From Hypsibius dujardini (Eukaryota; Tardigrada; Eutardigrada; Parachela; Hypsibiidae): 20,334 bases of DNA. Under the pieces are notes generated by a model. It ran no database searches. It was given only the letters and a program-made list of their open reading frames with translations, and was not told the DNA's origin. A program made the position numbers and the translations under genes. The stretch's first letter is position 1, and every line of letters starts with the position of its first letter. The stretch is from NCBI GenBank assembly GCA_001579985.1, contig LRSR01007769.1:1-20334 (forward strand), in the 5' to 3' direction. Shown here piece by piece: positions 1-8,400 of this stretch.

Positions 1-3000
1 CCGGTGAGTCTCGATTCAAGGAGTACAGATCGTATTGTCCCATACCAAGGGCTTTGGATTAGCTCGCTGTGATTGTGTTCGTGCGATTGATTGATTGATT
101 GATGGCACATGTAGGTTGCTTCTGAGAATTGAAAATACTTTATTCATTTGAAACGTCATTTCGCCCCTCGTTGCAGTCATCATCAGCTTTCCGTTGGTGG
201 AGGATCCGGATGTGTCGCTGATTGCATGGACAACCACCCCGTGGACCTTGCCCAGCAATTTGGCGCTGTGTGTGAATCCCGAAAAGAAATACGTGAAAGT
301 CCGAGGTGCGTAACTGGCAACTGGCAATTTAGAATCTCTCGTAACGGCAATTTGGCTCTTTCTCCTCAGATGTGGCTACTAAGAAAGTCTACATCATGAT
401 GGAAGCTCGGACTGAGGCGCTGTTCAAGAAGCCTGCCGATTTTGAGATCATCTCCACGTTCCTGGGAGCGGAACTGAAGAACAAGCAGTACACACCGCTG
501 TTTGAGTACTTTACCAAGCGAGCCGACCTCAAGCCCTTCCGTGTGTGCGTGGACAAGTACGTCACGGAGGAGAGCGGCACCGGGGTTGTCCATCAAGCCC
601 CATACTTCGGAGAGGTGATTTTCGGTCCCTGAAATCTTTTGCTTGGCCCGTTTTTGTTTAAATTCACCTGTTTTTCCAGGACGATTTCCGTGTTTGCCTG
701 GCCCATGGCATCATGCAGCGTGACTCTCCGCTGGTGTGTCCGGTCGATGCCACCGGATGCTTCACCGACGAGGTATCCGATTTCAAGGGACAGTACGTCA
801 AGGATGCCGATAAAGCCATTAACAAGTACCTGAAGGAGCACGGACGCCTCGTCCACGCCAGCCAGACCAAGCACAGCTATCCGTTCTGCTACCGGTCGGA
901 GACGCCGCTGATCTACAAGGCCGTGCCGAGCTGGTTCGTCCGGGTGGAGCCGATGATTGACCGACTGCTGGAGAACAACCAGCAGACCCGGTGGGTTCCG
1001 GACTTTGTAAAGGAGAAGCGCTTCGGCAACTGGCTGAAGGAGGCACGCGACTGGCCCATCTCCCGCAGTCGCTACTGGGGAACTCCCATCCCTCTGTGGA
1101 TCAGCGACGACGGGGAGGAGATGGTGTGTGTGGGATCGATTGAAGAGCTGGCGACGCTGACCGGCACCCGGGTCACCGATCTGCATCGGGAGACGGTGGA
1201 CAAGCTGGAGATACCCTCGCAGAAAGGGAAGGGCATGCTGAAGCGTATTCCGGAAGTTTTTGACTGCTGGTTTGAAAGCGGCAGCATGCCGTACGCTTCG
1301 GTGAGAATCTGATTTGCTTCACCGTATATTGTAGTTGAATTTGGCTTGGCAAAATATATTTAAAAGATAATATAGATATAATATATTTAATATAGATATT
1401 TTAACTGATTGCGAAGAGGATTTTGATTTTAAATCGAAAGGTGCATTTATTTATTTGATATAGCAAAAAATAGAAATTGATATTTAAAATAATATTTTAT
1501 TGTTTATCTAATTTAAGTACCAAGACAGCATCTCTCATAGAACATTGACCACTAAAATCAAAGCGTTTGGAAGGTGACCTGACATACGGATACGCATTGT
1601 CTGAATTCGATCGAACGGTTTCCCCTTTTGCAGTCGCATTATCCCTTTGAGAATCAGAAGGAGTTTGAGGATAAGTTCCCGGCGGACTTCATTGCCGAAG
1701 GCATTGACCAGACGAGAGGATGGTTCTACACGCTGTTGGTGCTGTCGACGGCGCTCTTCAACAAGCCGCCGTCGAAGAACGTCATCGTCAACGGTCTCGT
1801 CTTGGCGGAGTAAGTAGTTCTACAAGATTTTGATGGGTGAGTTAGAGCTCTACTCATGTTCGGCTTCCTTTGCAGTGATGGTCAAAAGATGAGCAAGAGT
1901 AAGAAGAACTACCCGGACCCAATGGAAGTCGTGGACAAGTACGGCGCCGATGCCCTGCGGTAGGTAACGGATGAATTGTGCTGTTGTGCATTGTATTGTC
2001 CGTGCATTGTATAAGAGTATCTGTGAGGCTATTAAGGTAATTCGATGTCTGTCTAACTGTCTGTCTGTCTGTGTGTCTGTGTGTGTGTGTGTCTGTCTGT
2101 CTGTGTGTGTGTGTGTCTGTCTGTGTGTCTGTTTGTCTGTCTGTCTTACGTTCTGTCCGTCTGTCCGACGGCTAAAATTTCTTGCGGTTACAGGTTGTAC
2201 CTCATAAATTCACCGGTGGTTCGAGCGGAGAATCTGCGCTTCAAGGAAGCCGGTGTGCGGGACGTTTTGAAGGATGTCTTCCTGCCGTGGTACAATGCAT
2301 ACCGGTTTTTTGCGCAGCAGAAGGAGCTTTTTGAGAAGGTGTGTCGCTCGTACTAACTGGCAAATTATGTCTCTGGAAATTGCTTTACTTATCAGTTGGT
2401 GCTTTTGTGTAGGAGAACAGTACACAATTCATCTTCAGCGAAAAGACACAGCTGCCCACGGACAACATCATGGACCGGTGGATCTTGTCCTTCACACAAT
2501 CCTTGCTGCAGTTTGTGAAGGACGAAATGCAAGGTAATACTTTGTAGTCAACTTGGCTGTTGTACAAATGTGGCAAATACCTTGCGCTAACCGAGTTAAG
2601 CCATTACCCTCGTTGCGTGGCTGTTGTACACAGACGTCGAGTTAAGGTGCTTAATTCGGTGAGTGCAAGGTGTGTATATATTCGTACAGTGTATTCCTGA
2701 GATTTGAACGACGTCACAGTGTCGTTTCTACTTTACTGTCTCAAAATCCAAGCTAGCAACGGCCGGCTTCGAGCAAACAGCTCGATAGAAATAAACTCAC
2801 GTGACCGTTCGAATCTCAGGACTTTGACTGTATGGCCAAATAGTTTATCTGCCGTTTTCCATTACAGCTTATCGACTCTACACCGTCGTTCCCCGCTTGA
2901 TCAAGTTCGTTGATCTCCTCACGAACTGGTACGTGCGATCCAATCGGAAACGCCTGCGAGGCAGTGGAGGAATTGAAGACTGCCGAAAGGCTCTGGAAAC

Positions 3001-4647
3001 ACTCTTCACGGTCCTTTTCTCGATGGTCCGCATGATGGTAGGTCTATTCTTTTGAATTGTTTCGATATTCCAAGCGATCAGCAGTAAAAGTGCTATTAGC
3101 AGTATCTAACGCGTCTAGATTACAAGTGTTAATTTGCTTTTGTGAAGGCACCTTTCACGCCCTTCTTGGCGGAGCTGCTGTATCAGAACTTGAAGGATAT
3201 CAACAAGTCTGATTCGATGGAACCGAGAGCTGATCAAAGTGTTCATTACCTGATGTTCCCGGATCCCCGGTATGCCACTAAAAGAAGGCAGAATCGTTTA
3301 AACACATTTGAAGTAACGGTTTGCTTGTTCTAGGTTCGATCTGGTTGACGTCAACATTGAACGGGCGGTGGCGAGAATGCAGACAGTGGTGGAGCTTGGT
3401 CGACAGGCTCGGGAGCGCCGGACTCTGCCCATCAAGGTTCGATATCAGAAATCTTAATGTGTTACTGCACACACAGCTGGTCTTGACTTTTGATGTGGAA
3501 TCGCTTTTGTGCTGTGTTGATGGAAGTTTATTTATAGTCTCCGTTGGCTGAAGTTGTCATCATCCACCGGGATGAGTCATTCCTGGAGGACATCCGCTCG
3601 CTAGAATTCTACGTGCAGGAAGAACTGAACGTGCAGACTATGATGACGACGACGGATAAAGAGAAGTACGGTGTGCGTGTGCGGGCTGAGCCGGACCACA
3701 AGACCCTGGGTGTGAGGCTCAAGGGAACGTACAAGAGCATCTGTGAGGCTATCAAGGTAATTCAATATATGTCTAACTGTTTGTTTGTCTGTCTGTTTGT
3801 CTGCCTGTTTGTTTGTCTGTTTGTTTGTCTGTCTGTTTGTCTACCTGTTTGTTTGTCTGTCTGTTTTACTTTCTGCCTGCCTGCCTGCTGCTTGTCTACT
3901 TGTTGCCTGGCATTTGCCCAGCAAGTTGTATGATTATATTATGATTTACCTTCTTTTTGTGTCTAGCTGCATTTCAACATTTTTTTCTGTTAGTTTTCCT
4001 GTTATTAAGCCTAATTGAGCATTAGCAATATTCTTTCAGAATTTGTCTGACGATGCGCTGCGGAAGTACCAGGAAGAAGGCTTCCTTGACCTGAACGGCA
4101 CGCGCCTCGAAGGCACTGATTTGAAGTTGATCTACACTTTCGCCAGCCCCGCATCCGGCGACAATGCCGGCGAATACGAGGCTGCGTCGGATAATGACGT
4201 ACGTTGGTCGCTGCCAGTGTCTGCACCCTGTAGCGCACGCTAAGATGCGCCGTTATATCTTAATACGATTCTGTTTGTATCTTGTAGGTGTTGGTGCTGC
4301 TAAACGTATCCCAGAATCAGGCTCTCCTGGACGAAGGCACTGCCAGGGAGGTGTGCAACCGTGTTCAGCGGCTGCGGAAGAAGGCTGGCCTCGTCCCAAC
4401 CGATGACATCAAGGTGTTCTTTGAGGTCACTCCGGCCGACTCGGAACTGAGCGTGGTGGTGCAGAAGTTTATCGACTACGTGGGGAATGCCATTAAGAAG
4501 CCCTTTGCTGCGTACCCACTGCCGGCCGGTGCGGACGTTCTGGTGGGAGAGGTGCAGAGCCTGAAGGAAGCCAATCTCCATCTGAGCATCGTTGCCGGGC
4601 CGACCTACGTGGACAATCGATTGAAATCCCTTCTGTTGGGTGAATAA
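1..4647 (+). CDS. IARS1: Isoleucyl-tRNA synthetase, cytosolic (5' part outside window)
   Basis: Class I synthetase that charges tRNA-Ile in the cytosol. Exons: 1-3, 177-305, 370-614, 680-1300, 1634-1809, 1876-1959, 2194-2338, 2413-2533, 2868-3037, 3148-3269, 3334-3436, 3538-3756, 4040-4198, 4288-4647. They join in frame to 884 residues plus TAA. The CP1 editing domain shows [11 protein letters not shown] (227-259) and [12 protein letters not shown] followed by EDDF across the 614/680 junction, carrying the conserved editing Asp. The catalytic core has [26 protein letters not shown] and KMSKS (1886-1900); the anticodon-binding region follows ([28 protein letters not shown]). The HIGH motif and about the first 200 residues lie upstream. 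The protein stops right after the region shared with the yeast enzyme, so the vertebrate C-terminal appended repeats (UNE-I) are absent. Matched from memory to human IARS1, not to the mitochondrial enzyme. The donor at 3437 (GTTCGA) is weak, but phase and family alignment support it. Confidence 0.96.
1301..1633 (+). other. AT-rich IARS intron
   Basis: Intron of 333 bp with donor GTGAGA and acceptor TTTGCAG. Its middle (about 1345-1515) is strongly AT-rich, with repeated ATATATTTAA and TATAGATAT words that read as degenerate short tandem copies. No coding potential or transposon ends were seen. Confidence 0.8.
1810..1875 (+). other. Typical short GT-AG intron of the IARS gene
   Basis: A 66-bp intron with donor GTAAGT and acceptor TTTGCAG, splitting an Asp codon just before DGQKMSKS. 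It stands for the small-intron class here; others are 306-369, 615-679, 2339-2412, 3038-3147, 3270-3333, 3437-3537 and 4199-4287. The longer introns 1301-1633, 1960-2193, 2534-2867 and 3757-4039 owe their length to AT-rich DNA, TGTC arrays or a foldback element. Confidence 0.9.
2009..2060 (+). repeat. Partial copy of an IARS exon end plus its splice donor, inside an earlier intron
   Basis: Bases 2011-2060 match 3731-3780 at 44 of 50 positions without gaps, at a constant offset of 1720 bp. The matched part covers codons YKSICEAIK, the donor GTAATT and the first intron bases leading into a TGTC array. The three differences within the coding part are all synonymous T/C changes. No good acceptor lies just upstream, so it is probably not used as an exon. 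Confidence 0.85.
2046..2170 (+). repeat. TGTC/TGTG simple-repeat array in an IARS intron
   Basis: Degenerate tetranucleotide array of TCTG and TGTG units filling most of intron 1960-2193 and ending about 23 bp before the acceptor. The unit on the IARS sense strand is UGUC/UCUG. Confidence 0.95.
2561..2688 (+). mobile_element. MITE-like foldback element, copy 1, in an IARS intron
   Basis: The ends are related inverted repeats (TGTACAAAT at the left, ATTCGTACA at the right). Longer arms sit just inside: CCTTGCGCTAACCGAGTTAAGC at about 2580-2601 pairs with GCTTAATTCGGTGAGTGCAAGG at about 2649-2670. The whole element aligns to the reverse complement of 5220-5368, centre included (GGCTGTTGTACAC). 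It has no coding capacity. I saw no clear target duplication, so superfamily is undetermined. Confidence 0.75.
3771..3905 (+). repeat. TTTG/TCTG simple-repeat array in an IARS intron
   Basis: Degenerate array of TTTG, TCTG and CCTG units starting 15 bp after the donor at 3757 of intron 3757-4039. Units read TGTC/TTTG on the sense strand, as in the array at 2046-2170, and the two arrays share their left flank (see the exon-end duplication). Confidence 0.92.
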
Positions 4648-4672
4648 AGAAACAATCGTCGGTGTGTGTGAG
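4643..4672 (+). terminator. Candidate IARS poly(A) signal overlapping the stop codon
   Basis: AATAAA at 4643-4648 contains the TAA stop (4645-4647). A GU-rich stretch, GGTGTGTGTG, follows at 4661-4670, at the usual spacing for a downstream element. If used, the 3' UTR would be only about 10 to 20 nt. Confidence 0.55.
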
Positions 4673-5219
4673 GCTCCCGTCGCGACGAGTCTCCCTGAAA
4701 TATTTATTTCACTAATAGTGTCCATCCGGTCGATAAGGCTTTACGATGTGGAAGTCGTGCGTTCCGGCAGCTGTATCTTTGTCTTTTGTAGCAATTTTTC
4801 GGTTGGGCCGCTGTTTTTGCGTCTTTACAAGGAGGTTTATAAGTAAATCCAGAAAAATGGCTTTCTTAGTGCTTCCATTCTATACATTCCGCTACAGAGG
4901 GCCAAAACCGTAAGTGGGAGGAAAGTGAGAGACGGATGATGCGCAACTAGGATAACTCTACACAAGGACATCACGCTTGTGTAAGAATGATCCGGCCAGC
5001 GATCACTTGCCGCCTTGGCCGCGCCAATAATCTCGAATTTGTACTGCGCTTACGGACAAGTAACCACATCAAGTCGTTTTGATTTCTGCCACTGAATATG
5101 ATCGGTGTTTTTCTTCCCGTAAATTTGGTCAACCTCTCGAAACTTATTTTCAATTCCTTACTCTAGTGGTGTAGTAAAGTGTGCATTAACAAAGTGTGGA
5201 AAGGGTAAGTCATACGGTG
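4673..5219. other. Gap between convergent IARS and Nup98-96 genes
   Basis: No gene recognised. A minus-strand AATAAA (TTTATT on the plus strand at about 4703-4708) could serve a long 3' UTR of the minus-strand nucleoporin gene; no closer canonical signal was seen below its stop. The rest is unique-looking sequence. Confidence 0.5.
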
Positions 5220-5368
5220 TGGTGCAAATAGTCGTACACACGTGGCAAAAACCTTGCGCCGACCGAATCAAGCACTTTAACTCGGAGGTGTGTACAACAG
5301 CCAGCGACGAACGAATGTAATAGCTTAACTCGGTTAGCGCAAGGTTTCTGCCACCTTTGTATGCACCA
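5220..5368 (-). mobile_element. MITE-like foldback element, copy 2, in the convergent gap
   Basis: Ends are perfect 7-bp inverted repeats, TGGTGCA and TGCACCA. Inner arms pair GTGGCAAAAACCTTGCGCCG with the complement of the right side (CGGTTAGCGCAAGG...TGCCAC). Its reverse complement aligns end to end with the element at 2561-2688. It probably lies in the 3' UTR or just downstream of the minus-strand Nup gene. It has no coding capacity. Confidence 0.78.
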
Positions 5369-5483
5369 GTACTCTAGTGGAATCCAAATTTTAGACAGCC
5401 AGAAAAGGGCAAAAGCAACAAATTATGTCCTGGAACTGAAAGAGCTAAAACACAATGATAGCAAAAAGATCACAAAGCACTCT

Positions 5484-8400
5484 TCATTTTCCAAACAGCT
5501 TAAAAACTTGCCCCAAGAAAGATCGCCCGGGCGCCTGATTAGCATGAGCGAGACGAGTCCGGCGGTCCTTCAGAAAATTATCCACCATCTCCGTAAGGTT
5601 CCGCATTACGGGAGTGACGGTCATCTCAGTCATCACCGTCGTCTTAACCGCAGTCAGATCTTTCTCCAGCTGCTCTAGCAACACCTCCGCCATGTTGTCA
5701 CCTTCTTGGAGTCGGCCGTAAGTTTTCAGCATCATCAGCAACGGAAGAAACGGCCGATAAAAGTCCATCTCCGGCAACTCCGACGCTCCCGCTAGAGCAT
5801 CGCCCAAGACGAACAAGTCGCGATAGGCGTCTGAACTGCCAGACTGCTCAAGGTCGGGCAGAAGTTTCTCCAGCACCAGCTTCCCGGCTTTGTGGAATTG
5901 CTTCAGCTCAATGAGGAGCTTGGCCGCTTCCCAATGACTGTAGTGGCGGAGGGCGCGAGCAGCCTTTCCTTCCAATACCCATTCTCGTGGAAGAGACAAC
6001 TTCCGCACAACGAAATCCTCCACCGCAGCTGTACTGCAACCCATCTCCAGGTTGGAAATTCCGGAAACCACGACCCCTTTGATCATCTCGTCGCGTTGCG
6101 CGGATGGCTGACCGTGGAGTAGCACTGCGACCGCCGATTCCCAGTTCCGACCACTCTTCAATGAGATGGCTAGCGCTTGAGTGGTTGATTCGAAAAGAGA
6201 TTCCCGGACGAAATAACCCATCGACTTCAGCGTTACCAGGAGGAGCCATTGAAAGCTCACATCAAACTAGTAAAAGATGAAATTTTTAATTCGGCGAAAC
6301 GAGCAAAATCGGTATTAAATTTAAAATATTTTTTAATTCGGCGAACATTTTCCGCTTCTTGCTACATGAAAAGCTGCGATCTTCCACATAATCTAAAGCT
6401 TTGACAACGTTAAAGAACATTTTGCCAATTAGATGGCGTAGAAAGCAAAGCAATAATCCCGTTGTAGAGTTCTGATGATTGTTGATTGTTTGGAAAAACC
6501 AAGGAGAAACTCTGCAGTAAAATGGCCGGGATCGAGATGCTAGAGGGAGCCACTCGCGTGTTGGTACACGAGTGAAAAAAAACTACAACCAAGCCCTTTC
6601 GATGATGAAATACTTCTCTTGCACGAAAAAAGGCATACTTTATCTTATTTTTTGTCTGTTAGAGCCTACATGACGCCAATCGAAAGGTAATTTAAATTTT
6701 AAAATGTTGGAACAAAGAAAAAAATACCTTTTCCTTAACATTTTTCTGACCTAATTGAAAATGTAATGACTGTTTTGGTTGCTCGAATAGATCAATCAAC
6801 TGAGAACTAGTACTTTTCGTTGCCATTTGGCGAACACGTGAACCCCCTGCTTTCCTCGCTTCGCCGAATTAAAAAACGATTTTGACGTTCGCTGAATTAA
6901 AAATTTCACCTTGTACGGATCGAGTTTCTGGAGCAGCGGTTCGAGGTCGATCCGGCCGAGGAAGAGGTTGGCGATGTCATACAGAAGAACAGGTGGTCGG
7001 CTGAGAGGCACTTGTCTGCTGTTAGAGGAGGTGGGTCCGATCCAGCCGGAATCGGTAGCTTCGGCGTCTTCGTAAATGTCAATGATAGCCGAGACGGCTG
7101 CAACCAAATCAAGTACGACAGAATCGTTAGACAGCCAGACAGATTAATTTGTATCCAAATAGCTTAAAAAAAGTAGGCATCTAGACAGATGGACGTATAA
7201 GAGAGAGAGACATACAGACAAACAAGACAGGCAGACAGACAAGACAGATAGACGTATAGGAGAGAGAGAGACAGGCAGACAGACAAGACAGGCAGATAGG
7301 CAGGCAGAGAGAGTTAGGAAAACAGCCAGAGCGACAAGTAGGTATCAGTCACATAGGCGTCGGAATTTCTCGCTACAGATCGAAACTAGAACAGTCTCTG
7401 GAGACCAATAACGCACTTGGATCCGAGTCCGAGTTAACGGCAAACACAGCATATAATCCGAGGCATGACAGCCAGTCAAGACCATCACAAGCGCTGATGA
7501 AACGGTCGCATATCATCCCCGTCAACAGCAGCAAAATCTTCGTCACAATGTCCGTTCCCGTATTCAAGTTCGCAGTAAGAACCGCGTGTAGCTTGGCGTC
7601 CATTTCGGGTGACACAGGCGGATTGGCAATCGAGGTAATGAGTTCGCCGAGATCAGTGGCATTCTGGTCCATGGCAAATTCGGCGGCCTCGTGCAATTTG
7701 CCCAGCGTCAGCAGATCAAACACCTGCGCATGGATATCGTCCCAATCCGATTGTGACAGATCGGCTCCATTTGCATGAGGTGTCTGGACACGACGCAGTT
7801 CAGGCAGAATGTTGACGACCCATTTGACAAAAGCTCGTCCAGCTTCCGGCCGGTCCACTCGGGCGAATCCCGGTGCTTCCACAGAACGGTGGAGAGCATC
7901 GATCAGAGTCAAAGCATACCGAACATCTCGTAAGACGTAAGGATTAGTGGACTGCCAGAGTCGGTTGGCTAAGATGTCGAGGAGATCCGGAATCGTGTCG
8001 CCAGGAGTAATTAAAACTTGGCAACCTTCATTCACTGCGATTGTGCAAATCTCCAAATACGCAACACGAAATTGATCGAAGAGAGCCAGTGAAGCGTCCG
8101 ACATTTCGTGCACGGCTTCGACGACGTTGTTGTCCTCTTCATCGGTCAGTTGAGTTTCCGGAATCCCAAAAGGTTTTATGTGGCAGTTTTCCACCGACAA
8201 GAAACTTCCAACGCTGGAGACAGGACACTTGGAAGCTGCTCCGCCACTAGCGCCGACAAAGGTTGTGGAAGGGAAATCAACGTCTTGATAGCGTGTCGTG
8301 TCTCCGTCCCCGGCCTCGTCCTGCGCGTTATCCATCTCCTCAGCGTAACGAGCGAGATCTTCCGCATCACCTTCCAGGGGTGGGAGATTGTCCAGCATGT

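Noticed and set aside
84-104. Short GATT array, also at 10346-10366, with the same GCGATTGATT start
   Set aside because: Sharing is explained by simple repetition; flanks do not align beyond the array, so no element is called.
593-1186. Long minus-strand frame opposite IARS (197 codons) and similar frames opposite RFC1 (12320-12874, 12906-13427, 13064-13603, 13801-14280)
   Set aside because: They lie exactly opposite coding exons with strong family matches and show no recognisable protein; they are shadows.
1971-2207. Open frames rich in Cys, Leu, Ser and Val over the TGTC arrays (also at 3785, 8796-9297, 15325-15628, 16999 and 17875)
   Set aside because: They are translations of TGTC/TCTG simple repeats in introns or intergenic DNA. 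Family alignment and splice sites show the real exons end before them.
6410-6592. Minus-strand 60-codon frame inside the introner-like intron as a transposase remnant
   Set aside because: No transposase motif seen, and the length is expected by chance in AT-rich DNA.
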